Assembly: GCA_002914805.1 (NCBI GenBank)
Contig: JXTB01000237.1
Location: 456,064-520,063 of the forward strand
DNA length: 64,000 nucleotides
Direction: 5' to 3'
From: Parasponia andersonii
Taxonomy: Eukaryota; Streptophyta; Magnoliopsida; Rosales; Cannabaceae
Shown: piece by piece, positions 50,265 to 62,000 of the stretch
How positions within the stretch are numbered: position 1 is the stretch's first letter
Layout of the letters: each line of letters starts with the position of its first letter
Notes under the pieces: model-generated
Databases searched by the model: none
Told to the model about the DNA's origin: nothing
The model's input: the letters and a program-made list of their open reading frames with translations, nothing else
Program-made: the position numbers and the translations under genes

Positions 50265-51730
50265 ACAAAATACCTAAGGCCTTTACTTTTGTTGAGAGGT
50301 GATTTTTACCCCCATGACTTTTGAAATTTGTCCCACACACCCCAAAAATTACAAATTGTGTTAGTTTGCCCAAGCTAGAGATAACATTAGAAATTATAAG
50401 AGCAAAAACATAATTACACATCTTCTTTCAACCTTAATTCCGTGCTATTCTCCCATATTCTCCCAATTTCAATCGTGGTTGACATGGTCTTCTTTCTAAA
50501 ACGAATTGCATAGGAAAATTTTTCTTTATTTTTTTGACCCTATTTTGCTCAAAATATGCTAATTCTTCCTCTTTGATGCAATTTTGGAGCAGGGATCGAC
50601 TTTTAAGATTTTCTCGAGTTTATAAAGCTTACAGAATGGAAAACAAATAGGATATGGATGAGATTTCTTCAGGCAAACAAAGTCTTCCAAAGACCCTTTT
50701 TTTTTTTTTTTTATAGTTTTTTTCATTTCCTTATCTCTCACCTCTACCAAATAATTTCCCTTGTCAACAACCTGAGAAAAGATATCTAAAAATGTCTCTT
50801 TTTAATCGAGGGGATCTACTGTTGGATTCAAGGCTACATTATCTGATATTCACAATTTGAAGTTTAATTAACTGGAAGGTTATAACTATCATATATCATT
50901 ATTTTTATGGTTTTGTTAAATTATGCTGTTATGCTGGTGGATTTGTTAATTTATGTTAAATTTCGAAATAATAAAATGGATTTTTGAGGATTTTTTTATA
51001 CAGGATTATGTTTTAATTATAATGTTATATTAAATATGAGTTTCTCTCTTTAGACCGTTTTTATGATATATGATATTCTGCCAAACAACAAAGGCACGAA
51101 GCCAAACAACAAAGGCTAACCAAACTCGCCAATCAAAGACAGAAGAAAACAAGTAACAAAAGGAAACAACAAAACAAAGCCAAGACAGGACTAGACATAT
51201 GCATATACAAGTACATTTAGCAAAATACACTCCGGTGACTATGACTATAACCGCACGATTGCTTTAGTTTTCATATCAGTAAAATCCCATCGAAGGTTGA
51301 TGATAAATTTTATGGGGTGAAAGCAATTTTTTTTTTTTTTTTTTAATTTTCCGGATGTGGCTAAACGACTATAATAGTGGATTTTATGAGGTGACTGTTA
51401 ATCTAAGTGCAAGTTTTGTTTTTGTTTTTTTTTTTTTTTTGGGTGTGCTAAATGACTACAATCCTTAATCTTTGTTTTTGATCATTTGTGAAATATCATT
51501 GTCGTACTTACTATTCTTTATGATCCTAGTAGATCTTGTGCGCGATGTGAACGATTTCAATTGGAATATCATATTTAGTTGAAAAAGAGCTGATGCGTGT
51601 AATTACATTTTTTCCCTTATATTTTATAACATCATTTCTATGTGGGGCAAATTGATACAACATTTGTAATTTTTAGAGCGTGCAGATAAATTTCAAACAA
51701 AAGTGAGGAGGTGTTAAGGTTTTTTGTCCC
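50265..51730. mobile_element. Second non-autonomous Mutator-like element, 1.5 kb
   Basis: The left end (from 50265, ACAAAATACC) and the reverse complement of the right end (GGGACAAAAAACC) match over about 150 bp with indels, including CTTTTG-AAATTT, AAAAATTACAAAT, TTTGCCC and TAATTACAC. A 10-bp direct repeat, TTTTATTATG, flanks it at 50255-50264 and 51731-51740. No transposase is visible. The internal part holds two copies of a GACTATAATAGTGG-like motif and long T-runs. It differs in terminal sequence from the element next to it, so it belongs to another family. Confidence 0.75.
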
Positions 51731-51740
51731 TTTTATTATG

Positions 51741-52814
51741 CGGTCATCTGCTTTTAGATATATGTAGCTTTTCTTTTTTTCTCCTTTTTTTTTTTAATTT
51801 AAACAATTTTTTATTACTTTTTTCATGACATTTAGTTAATTCTTATCTTAACGAGATTGTTTTAGGAGTGGATAATGAGATTGAACAACTTCTTTTCTTA
51901 GAATGTGTTATTGTAAAAAATTTATGTTTTTTTAATAGTAGGGTTTTGGTGATCTTAAAAAAAAGTTTGTCGATTCCTATTAATTATACTAATTTAGCCT
52001 ACATGAAAAAAACAAAATAAAATTTGAGGGGCTTTCCATATATTAAAAGAATTACAAGGTCTGTAATGCTATTCTTTTGGTTTAGCTAAAAAAAAAAAAT
52101 CCCTGAATTTTAACTTTTCTATAATTTTAATCCATTTTTTTTTTAGGAAAATTGATTTTTTTTATGATATTTTTTTTAAAATTGAAAAATCTAATTTTGA
52201 AATTGTTTGAAAAATCTTAGATTTTAATTAGAAAAATATCACTTTTAAAAGTATTTTAAAAAAATTATTTTTTATTAATTGATGAAATACACTAATCAAG
52301 GTAGATAATCAAGTTAGATGAGATTACCCAAAATAACTTAATTGGTTATTTTAAGTACTATTAAAGAATTCAAATTTTGAAAAAAAGATATTTTTTAAAT
52401 ATTTATTAAAAATATTATTTATCTAAAATAATTTAAAAAGTGATATTTTTCTACCTTTTCAAAAAAAGTTGGCCCCTTCAGATTTTCACTTTTCGGTATT
52501 TATTGTCTGAAATTTTGGAAGAAACCTATTTTGTTTTTTTTGGTTTCAAACACTTTAACTTATAAAACACTAAAACGAATTATAAAAATATGGAAGTCAG
52601 TCTTTTTTGCACGATTTTTATCAAGAAAAATATTATTTTTAAAAAAATATCATTTTCAAAATGATTATTAGTTATCGGTTTCTAAAAATTAGTTACTATT
52701 TATTAGTCACTATTTTAAAAAATATAGTTTTTAAATTAAAATTCTAATAAAAATTGTACTGGATCTATGAAAAACACAACCTGCCATATTTAAAATTTTT
52801 TTTTTTCTAAAAGT
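51741..52814. other. Very AT-rich spacer upstream of the PPR gene
   Basis: Long A and T runs and short self-complementary stretches, with no open frame of note and no clear element ends. Confidence 0.6.
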
Positions 52815-53112
52815 GCGGTACAAGGCTTAATTTTCACTTTTGTTTTTTTAAACCTTGTGCAAGATTACATCCACATTAATAATTTCTAAAAATTTTATAC
52901 TCTTTTCATCAAATGACCAATTTTTTCTTTATTAAACACTTAATCCGAACTTATATTAACATATTATTGTCAAAAAAAAAGAACTTGAATCACACTGAAA
53001 ATATCATAAAACAATAGAATACATTGATCACATTTAACTTATACGGTACAAATTCTTAATTATAGTTTGCACAAGCCAAAAATATGGTTAAAGTTGTAGA
53101 AATACCATAGTT
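52815..53112. mobile_element. Fold-back MITE candidate just upstream of the PPR gene
   Basis: The right arm contains TTTGCACAAGCCAAAAATATGG, truncated here to its core GCACAAGCC; the left arm (about 52850-52875) contains CCTTGTGCAAGATTACATCC, its approximate reverse complement. The same arms occur in the element at about 61100-61420. It is diverged and non-coding, and its exact ends are uncertain. Confidence 0.4.
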
Positions 53113-53308
53113 CAGTTTTTGTTTGTTAGTTGTTTTTTTTTTCTTTTTTTTTTTCCCCTTAAATTTTGTTTTGTTTTGCTCTCCTATGAAATGTACAAAC
53201 TTGCGGAACTCCGACAAAACTCGGTCCCTTTTTCAGTCGCTTATTGAAAAGATAGGCCAAAGACTCACAAGGGCAGCTACGAACTACGAAAATATTAATC
53301 GAGGTCTG

Positions 53309-55273
53309 ATGAGAAGAACCCTTTACAGATTTCGCTTCTCTCTCTCTGCAACACATCGTAGCCTTCCAAGCTCTTCTTGTTCGTACAAAAATGGTGGGTC
53401 TTTGCCAAAAGCCTCAAATTCGCCGGCTACGTCAAGTTTCAGCTCAAATCCCAGGTGGGTTTTTACCAACTCCTCTCTTCCCCCTCCCGAATGGGTAGAA
53501 CCACTCAATGATGTCTCTGAAGTAGTCTCGAGCTCACGAGACCTCGAGACATCTCCATGGGTTGCCCATATTCTCAATATCTTAGATGGGTCTTCGAACA
53601 TGGAGGCCAATTTGGACTCTTTCTGTATAACGTTCTTGATTAAATTATCGCCTAATTTTGTTGCCTTTGTCTTGAGATCAGTTGAGCTTCGACAGAAGCC
53701 CGATATTGCTATGCGTTTCTTTTATTGGGCTGGTAAACAAAAGAAGTATTCTCATAAACTTGAGTGTTATGTTAGTTTGATTGATCTTTTATCATTGTGT
53801 GGAGAATTGGATTGTACTCGGCATGTGTTTTGTGAACTCAAAGGAATGAGTTTTCTAATGACTATATCTGCGGCGAATTCGTTTATTAAGAGCTTTGGTA
53901 GTCTTGGAATGGTTGAGGAATTGTTGTGGGTTTGGCGTCAAATGAAAGAGAATGGGATTGAGCCAAGTTTGTATACGTACAACTTTTTGATGAATGGCTT
54001 GGTGAATTCGATGTTCATTGAGTCCGCCGAGCGGGTTTTCGAGGTTATGGAAAATGGGAAAGTTGCACCAGATATTGTGACTTATAATACTATCATTAAA
54101 GGGTATTGTAAATCGGGGAACATCCAGAAAGCATTGGAGAAGTTTCGAGCCATGGAAATGAGGAATTTGCAACCTGATAAGATTACCTATATGAGTTTGA
54201 TGCAAGTTTGTTACTCGAAAGAAGATTTTGATACTTGTTTGAGTCTTTACCATGAAATGGAAGAGAAGGGACTAGAAATTCCACCCCATGCTTATAGTTT
54301 AGTGATCGGTGGGCTCTGTAAATGTGGGAAATGTATGGAAGGATACGCTGTTTTCAACGATATGATTCAGAAGGGTTGCAAAGCAAATGTGGCAATCTAT
54401 ACAGCTCTAATTGATTCATATGCAAAAAGTGGGAGCATGACAGAGGCAATAAAGATTTTTAAGAGGATGAAAAATGATGGCTTTGAACCAGATGAGGTCA
54501 CTTATGGGGTTGTTGTCAATGGATTATGTAAGAATGGGAGATTGGAGGAAGCTATGGAATATTTTGAGTATTGCAGAGTTAAGGGAATGGCAGTGAATCC
54601 AATGTTTTATTCCAGTCTGATTGATGGCCTTGGAAAGGCTGGGAGATTAAATGAAGCTCAAAAGCTTTTTGAAGAGATGGTTGACAATGGATGCCCAAGG
54701 GATTCATATTGTTATAATGCCCTTATTGATGCCTTAGCCAAGTCTGGGAGCACTGATGAAGCATTAACGCTCTTTAAAAGAATGGAAGATGAGGGTTGTG
54801 ATCAAACAGTTTATACATACACAATACTTATCGATGGACTGTTTAAGGAGCACAAAAATGAAGAGGCATTGAAGCTATGGGACATGATGATTGACAAGGG
54901 TATTACACCAACAGCAGCATCCTTTAGGGCTCTTTCTATAGGGCTTTGTCTTTCAGGAAAGGTTGCTAGGGCTTGCAAGATTTTGGATGACTTAGCACCA
55001 ATGGGCATAATTCCAGAAACTGCCTTTGAAGATATGATTAATGTATTGTGCAAAGCTGGTCGCATCAAGGAGGCTTGCAAATTGGCTGATGGCATTGTGG
55101 ATAGGGGTAGGGAAATACCCGGGAGGGTTCGTACTGTTCTAATCAATGCCCTGAGAAAGGCAGGCAATGCAGACTTAGCTATTAAATTAATGCATAGCAA
55201 AATTGGCATTGGCTATGATCGTATGGGCAGCGTTAAAAAACGAGTAAAGTTCCGGCTTCTCCTTGACAGCTGA
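53309..55273 (+). CDS. P-class pentatricopeptide repeat (PPR) protein, probably mitochondrial
   Basis: A single exon of 654 residues. P-class PPR proteins bind organelle RNA in a sequence-specific way and stabilise, splice or help translate it. About fourteen consecutive 35-residue repeats fill residues from about 130 to the end, with the usual YNxLI-GLCK-G-EA-LF-M pattern (for example VTYNTIIKGYCKSGN and YCYNALIDALAKSGS). There is no E/DYW editing tail. I chose the ATG at 53309 (MRRTLYRFRF) because it begins an Arg/Ser-rich presequence and matches the start of Arabidopsis At1g03560 from memory, which the whole protein resembles. The frame stays open upstream to 53123 through a poly-T-coded Phe run that is probably 5' leader. 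The organelle target is predicted only from the presequence. Confidence 0.92.
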   Translation: MRRTLYRFRFSLSATHRSLPSSSCSYKNGGSLPKASNSPATSSFSSNPRWVFTNSSLPPPEWVEPLNDVSEVVSSSRDLETSPWVAHILNILDGSSNMEANLDSFCITFLIKLSPNFVAFVLRSVELRQKPDIAMRFFYWAGKQKKYSHKLECYVSLIDLLSLCGELDCTRHVFCELKGMSFLMTISAANSFIKSFGSLGMVEELLWVWRQMKENGIEPSLYTYNFLMNGLVNSMFIESAERVFEVMENGKVAPDIVTYNTIIKGYCKSGNIQKALEKFRAMEMRNLQPDKITYMSLMQVCYSKEDFDTCLSLYHEMEEKGLEIPPHAYSLVIGGLCKCGKCMEGYAVFNDMIQKGCKANVAIYTALIDSYAKSGSMTEAIKIFKRMKNDGFEPDEVTYGVVVNGLCKNGRLEEAMEYFEYCRVKGMAVNPMFYSSLIDGLGKAGRLNEAQKLFEEMVDNGCPRDSYCYNALIDALAKSGSTDEALTLFKRMEDEGCDQTVYTYTILIDGLFKEHKNEEALKLWDMMIDKGITPTAASFRALSIGLCLSGKVARACKILDDLAPMGIIPETAFEDMINVLCKAGRIKEACKLADGIVDRGREIPGRVRTVLINALRKAGNADLAIKLMHSKIGIGYDRMGSVKKRVKFRLLLDS

Positions 55274-57231
55274 GTCTTTGTCTAATGTCATCTTTGCAAG
55301 CAACTTCGATTCTGCATAATACAAAGATGCTTTCGCAGGGATCACCATGTAAAGTTGGTGTTAATGTTCACTCTCCAGATTCTCTTCTGGCCATATCCAT
55401 CCAATATGAAGAAACTCTGACATAAGCGGTCATAACCCTTGGCACCTATAGATTTTTTCTTTCAATATGAATAATCTTCCTAAGTTTCTTGCTTTCTTTC
55501 CCTAGCATCTATTGTGGATTCAAAACTAGTAACTGTTGATAGAGATTGGCAAGATGAATTTTGGACAAGAATCAATCAAATACAGTTTAGTAATTGGTTT
55601 GGCTCATCTGGCATATCAGCTATATCCATAGTTTTTTGTACTTCAGACACTTCACATTGGTAGCAGTTATTAGGTTTCATTCCCTATTCATTCTTCGATT
55701 ACAAGTGATCGTCATATCTTTCTGCATTCTGGGAAAATTTTAATCAGTGTTATTGATTACTCTTTTCTCAGATAGTACCGTGAAAACAATGCATTAACAA
55801 GGTAAACCAATTTCAGTGCTATAGTCTATGTATGTACTTTGGCAGGATCTTCTTGGCTATCATTACAGGCTCTGCAGCAAAGCCTTGGAAAGAACTTAAT
55901 CTCTTGGGCTATAATTTGATATATTTTAATTCGTTCATTCTTTGATTGGTCAGGCATATCTATACTGGTTCTCCACAACATAAACAATATGTATTCATAA
56001 TTGTAAAACTGAACCAGAAAAATAAATAAATAAATAAATACAATTTGTCGTTGAGGGGTACTGTTTTTTGTATCTATCATTTATCGAATTAGATAGGACT
56101 AATGAAGATGTCAACAGCTTGGTTTCCTCCTTAGGAACTTCAGTATTGTTGTTACGTCATTTTGTCTTGCCGATGAGGAGAAGGATATAATCTGCAGAAA
56201 TCCATCGTTCGTTTGTATTATTGAGGAATATAAGCAAATCGCACTTAATTGGAGGTTCACAAACTCGTTCTTCTTTGTTAGCAAACTCGGTCTCCCCCCC
56301 TCCCTTCTCTCTCTCTCTCTCTTTTGATTTTTTGGGGGAGAAAATAGAGCCATTGGTGCCAACATGCTCCTCATTTCTTTGGTGATTTTTCATTATAAAA
56401 ATTATAGGTGACTGTTATAACTAAAAAAGTCTGACCCAATTCTACTCGAAAGATAAATCCAAGTTCACACTACCAATCATCATAAACCAAAACGCAGCAC
56501 AACCCATTGATCGAGCAAGGTCCTTAAGTGCGGTTATAAAGTATTGAACTTTGTCTATCCTAAGAGGAGAAAGGGAAGAGACATCTTAACTATTGTATCA
56601 ACACATCACATTGGTGGTTTGCAAACTTGATAGTAGATGTGGTAATGCTAGCATCTTGAAGATACCATTTATACAGCTTGTGATAGAGCTGATACCATAG
56701 TGTTTATTCAGTTTGATTTTTAGGCCAGTGTTATCAATCCATCTCGTAGTATCAACTTCTTATTAATGATTAATGAGTCAACTTTTTTTTCTCTCACACA
56801 CTCATATACTCCAAATAATCTTAAACCAATTGAGCTCCCACATGCTCACATATACTTGCAATAATTTTAAACCAATTCAGCTAGTCATTTACTCAAGGCT
56901 CTTATCCTCGATAGTAACAGCCTGACCTTCCACCGAAGCACGCAATCTCATATGTTAATGTGTCATGTGAAAACGACACGTCGCTTTCAATTATTTTTTT
57001 CCCCTCCAATCTCCTAAAACCGACGTGTCGTCTTTTCACATATTGGATTGTAAAACTGTAAAGGTGTAACTACGCTCCATCCATACGACATTGTCGCTTT
57101 ATAGCACTCCCTTTGCATAACCTTAGTAATTGTGTAGTTAATGCAAGCGGGAAAACAAAAGAAAAAAAATAAAAAATCTATTCAGAGGATAAGAGAGAGG
57201 AAGAGAAAACGATCAACGACCACAGAGAGAG
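55274..57231. other. Spacer between PPR and STR10, including the STR10 promoter
   Basis: No gene is seen. It holds the PPR 3' UTR, a (TAAA)n run near 56020-56040, a pyrimidine-rich patch near 56290-56320 and, near 56760-56900, two related segments carrying AAACCAATT-GAGCTCCC-like sequence that on the minus strand look like degraded SINE A-box regions. An inverted repeat in the STR10 promoter is listed separately. Confidence 0.6.
56964..57042. repeat. Inverted repeat with ACGT cores in the STR10 promoter
   Basis: The left arm (56964-56983, containing CGACACGTCG) and the right arm (57021-57042, containing CGACGTGTCG) are reverse complements apart from a 2-bp gap, and are separated by 37 bp. 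Both carry ACGT cores of the kind bound by bZIP factors. They lie about 190-270 bp before the STR10 ATG. Confidence 0.6.
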
Positions 57232-58445
57232 ATGGCAATTCAGTTAACGAACCATCTCCGCAACACATCCACTTTGAACCTGAAAACGACATCGTCGCAT
57301 CCAAACCCTTGCCTTTCCAACACCAGACGCACCAGAACAATTAGGGTCTACGCCGTATCGAGCAGCACTAGTAGTAATAATGCCAGGCAGCTCATACAGT
57401 CGGGGGCCGTACGGCCCGTACGGTCGAGCGAAGCCGGGGCACTCATCGGCGAGGAGGGGTTCGTGCTTTTGGACATCCGACCGGTCTGGGAGAGGGAGAA
57501 GGCTCACGTGACCGGGTCGCTGCACGTGCCGCTCTTCGTGGAGGACAAGGACAACGGTCCCCTAACCCTGCTCAAAAAGTGGGTACATTTCGGTTACATT
57601 GGGCTTTGGACCGGCCAATACTTCACGACCTTGAATCCTGATTTTTTCGAGACAGTGGAGGAGACTGTTCCTGATAAGAGTACCAAGCTTCTTGTAGCTT
57701 GTGGTGAAGGACTGAGGTAAAGTGTAATTGACCAAGTCTCGTATCAATTACCAAAGAGTTTTAAGACGTATATTTTACTTTGTCTATCATCATTATTAAC
57801 TTGTGAATAAATGATAAATTTGAAACTAAATTATAATATCTTTTTAAATTTTAAAAAAATATATTATTAGAACAGTTGTCGAACAAACAACTAGCTTTTC
57901 TCCCTGCACCCCCCCCAAAAAAAAAAAGAAAAAAGAAAAAGAGGAGACTAGCTCTTATGTGCACAAAACTGAACATTAATTATGCACACTCAGATAAAAA
58001 TCCATGATTTCTTTTCTCCTCTAGCTGGCCAAAGTACAGGGCATGCTATAAATTATATGTTCATTTTCGTGACTAGCTAGGCATACAGCTTAAAAAATAC
58101 CCATACAAGTGGATGACCTAGTGGATGACTGTTAGGTCATCCACTTGTAACATATATGTTCTTTTCGTGCTTAATTTAACAGTCATCTACTTGTAACATA
58201 TATGTGCTTTTCGTGCTTAATTAATTCTCACTGGTGACAGGTCCATGATGGCAGTATCAAAGCTATATGAAGGAGGGTACAAGAACTTGGGATGGTTGGC
58301 CGGAGGATTCAATCGAGCTAAAGATGGTGATTTTCGAGCTGTTGAAGGGTCTGAGAAGTTAGAGTACGCCACCATAGGAGGTGTCTCCTACATTTTTCTT
58401 CAATTGCTTATATTCTTACGAGCTCTGGGTAACAACACTAGTTAA
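57232..58445 (+). CDS. STR10: Rhodanese-like domain protein, chloroplast (STR10-like)
   Basis: Two exons, 57232-57716 and 58241-58445, giving 229 residues. The first 45 or so residues are rich in Ser, Thr and Arg with few acids, typical of a plastid transit peptide. A single rhodanese domain follows (about 60-195) with VRSSEAGALIGEEGFVLLDIRP at its start (shown here only by its key LLDIRP motif for activity), GSLHVPLF, and the active-site loop VACGEGLRS, in which the catalytic cysteine (about residue 157) is kept. The C-terminus has one hydrophobic stretch, VSYIFLQLLIFLRAL, suggesting membrane attachment. The substrate of STR10 proteins is not established. The intron contains a perfect 17-bp inverted repeat and a 46-bp-period duplication close to its 3' splice site. 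It resembles At3g08920 from memory. Confidence 0.88.
58104..58224. repeat. 17-bp perfect inverted repeat and 46-bp-period duplication in the STR10 intron
   Basis: The arms 58104-58120 and 58133-58149 are perfect reverse complements around a 12-nt loop. The right arm overlaps the first copy of a direct repeat (58136-58178 and 58182-58224) that differs at few positions. The second copy ends 16 bp before the acceptor site. Confidence 0.9.
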
Positions 58446-59051
58446 TATCAACTAACACAAAGCGATGTGTCATCCGAAATCTTTGTAACTCTCAATTTCT
58501 AGAAGCTTGTTTCATTTTTTTTTTTAAGCTCTTTCTGTTTCTTCCTCTTCTTCTTCTTCCTTTTATTTTTTTTGTTAATGCTTTGTTTCAATTATTTTGT
58601 TAGCATTTGCTTTTCCAGTAATTCCTGGACTTTTGATATAAATTAGGAATACCTAGCATTACAGCATATTTTTGAAACGTGGGGAAGAAAGACTTAAAAA
58701 GTAAAACGGATCGGTTAAACTGAGTTGATAAACTTTCAACTTCACTAAAAATCATAACCGCAAAAAGGGTTGGAACAGAAACAAAATTCCATTAAGGAGA
58801 AATTATAAACGCCTTGAATTAGTTAATATGCGTCAATTCTGATCATCCTATACCAAGAAAAAGAATTGCAATCGTGGAAAGCCCAGTGAAGAAGGAAAAA
58901 GGCATTACTCAATGTACTCCCTAGTACTGATTGAGAACGCAAGTAAAAACTTCCTCCGCCATGCTGATATTCATCAGTAAAGCAAGGAAGTAGACAAATT
59001 TGTCTCAGGTTATTCAAACATTTGCCAGCCCTAAAATAAGCCCTGTAGTAC
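58446..59051. other. Convergent 3' spacer between STR10 and APD
   Basis: About 600 bp holding both 3' UTRs. The plus-strand part has a T/C-rich run near 58515-58570. Nothing else is recognised. Confidence 0.65.
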
Positions 59052-62000
59052 TTAGACGGTAAAAATCTTTCTCACCTTCTTCATTGTTCTGCGACATATT
59101 GGGCAAGTGCCATCAGCCTCCGCTATCCTGCAGACCATAAATCAAGTAATTGATCATGAAATGTCCTAGCAAAGAAAGAAATCATCAATGACATGTAATG
59201 TTACTTGAACAAAATTTTATGCACACCAAATACTAGGATTATACTTCTCCAAACTGGAATGTTACTAGACTCCTGCTAGTTTCGATTTCTATTATATTGC
59301 TGAAAAACTTCAGGGGGCTCAATTCTGAATTCATTTTTGAAGAAAATTAAGTCCCCAATAAAGGGAAGTCAGTGCCAAGGTGGGAATTCTCAGCAAAATT
59401 AACGAAAGAGTAAATTTTGTAACTCATCAGTCACCCTGCCACATCGTATTGAGGTGTACGTTTTACAAAGCAAAACCAAGCGCATATCCTCAGACAAGTT
59501 AGGATTCTCTAGAAACTTGGGTTTGTAAGGTTCATACTCATCAAAATTTACTTCAAATCGTCACATTATCTTAATCCACATCAGTAAGTTAACAGTAAAG
59601 ACATTTTCTAAAATAAAACTATATGTATCACATAGCAAGCTTCAACCAAATATGGATGCACATACTGTGTTAAGCACTTGATTTAAAAAGCAAAGTTAGA
59701 ACAGCATAATTGTCAGGACTAACCGGTTAAAGGCTGAGAAAGAGTGATTTTCAAATCAGAAAAACACTGAGAAAGAGTGATTTTCAAATCAGAAAAACAT
59801 AGGTTTACAGAATAATACCTGGTTCCACATGCAAAACAAGCCACACAGTGCCCACATGGAAGGAAAAAGCAGTCCCTTGGAGCATCAAAGCATATTGCAC
59901 AAAGGCGGCGAGTGCTATTACTGTTTTCTCCATCTCCTAAAGACTTCCCCTCAAGGGAACTAGCAGCCAAGAAATCTTCAAGATCTTCCTCATCATGAGA
60001 AACTGAATCATAAGATGAACCCCAACTTGAGAGATCATCATCCTTGTTAGAAAGCAACTGTTCTCTCTCGGGTCTTATATCCTCATGACGACCTCCTCCT
60101 GTTTCATCATGGGTGCACCGGAACTTGTTTAAGAAGTTGAAGGTGAAAAACATGAGCACAGTCATCATACCTGCCAAGATAGAAACTTGAGTACCATATT
60201 AAGATTCACATATAAAGGTAACATTAAGATTATTAATTAAAAAAAAAAAAAAAAAAAAGGAGTTGTGCACGGCTAACCTATACCAACAATATATGTGGCC
60301 CATCTTGGGCCATAGGAGAGTTTGACATACGACTTTGAGCCAGCTGCAGCCTGGAGCAACCAAAAAGCGCAAAGTATTGAGTGTACTGAGAAGGTGAGAA
60401 TTGACAAGTTAATTAACCCGTGTTTTTCACAAAAACAGTGTTACAACTTACTGGCTACAAAATTTTCAGGGTGACCCTAGTTTACAATTTAAACCACATG
60501 TCGTGCCTCTACTTTAGTTTTTTAGAAAATGTAACTGTCAAACTAAACTAAATGCACCAATATTTGTCCTTCCATTTACTTTTCTTCACTTTACTCAATT
60601 TAGAGCATTATTCCTTACATAAGCAGCATACAAAATAAAATTAAGAATAACCGCCTAGAAAATAATTTCTTGCCTGTTCAGGACCAAGATAGGTTAAGAC
60701 AGCTGCATTTCCCTCGGGGAACAAAATTTTCATGCTGCAGGATCCTTGACTGAGATTGCATTTGTAATAGGCTTCACTTGTATTATAGAGGAAAGCCCTT
60801 ATTCTTATGTTTAGTTGCACCTGTTAAATTTGGATATAATTAGCATAGATGGCCAATAGAATTATAAGTAAGGCATGTTCTTAAACTAAAAATAGTAACT
60901 AAGAAAAGAAACTGGCTCCTGTTTCTTGAGAAATAGATTAGCAAAATATAATGATGGATTAGTAGCAACATAACTAACATTATAGCTATCAATCTGGAGA
61001 TACAAATACGTTTCTTGAATGAGCTTTGGCAATCATCATACACCGACTCCACTGAAAATAATATTTTAACATATTTGCAAGGGTTATCTGCAAAAAGATA
61101 CCCTGAAGTATAGCAATTCTGCAAATTTAATTATGTTTTTTAGCTTGTGCAAAATTATACCTTCACATTTTAAATCTCTGCAAATTTATACCTTCTGCAT
61201 ATAAATTGATCAACAAATTTCTCACTAAATACGGAATCTGAATTGAGGAAATCTTATTTCTGCTAACAAACACAAAAAATTTATTAAAAATAACTTCAAA
61301 TAGTTGATATAAATCACCCAATTTGTACAAACAAATATGTAGAGATTTAAAATATAAAGGTATTATTTTGCACAAGCCAAAATACAGGGTTAAAATTGCA
61401 TAAAGGTCATACTTTAAGATATTTTTTTCACAAGAAGCAAATGTATAGAGAAGTGAAAAAATATCTAGTAATTTTGTAATAATATCAGAATTTAGTGTTT
61501 TCAATTCCTTTACATAGACAGCGAAAAAAAAAAAAAGAAAAAGAAAAGAGAGGTACGAATTTTTCTTCCACTTTTGTGGCATCCATCACGAATACAGTTT
61601 ATCAGCTGTTATTAACCTCATATGGCCCTACAGATTCTTTAATATCAAAATTTACACAAATAAGTAGTACTAATCATTGTGCGAGGGCCCGAAGCTATAA
61701 AGTAATTGAAATTTAGTCAATTAAAAATCCTAAGCACTTTTGAACGAAAAATGACAGTTGATTTTTTCCCTCAAAAAAATAACTAAGACAAAATATTAAT
61801 TGATTTTTTCAGGGATATAAGATGCATATACTTCTCATTTTTGTCCCTGACTTGGAAACTAGTTAATTTAGAGTAAATAGAAATATCAAACAAGAGAAAC
61901 AAAGCAGGAAAGATGAAGAATTACCTCCACATCCTCTGAATTCAAATTACCCACAGCAACATAATAACTAGAAGACCTTATGATTTCCTGACTAATAATA

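Noticed and set aside
53855-55209. Minus-strand frames of 132 codons within the PPR gene
   Set aside because: They are antisense shadows of the long PPR coding exon.
56111-56393. Minus-strand frames of 78-87 codons between PPR and STR10
   Set aside because: They pass through a purine-rich microsatellite (Arg/Glu repeats) and have no domain.
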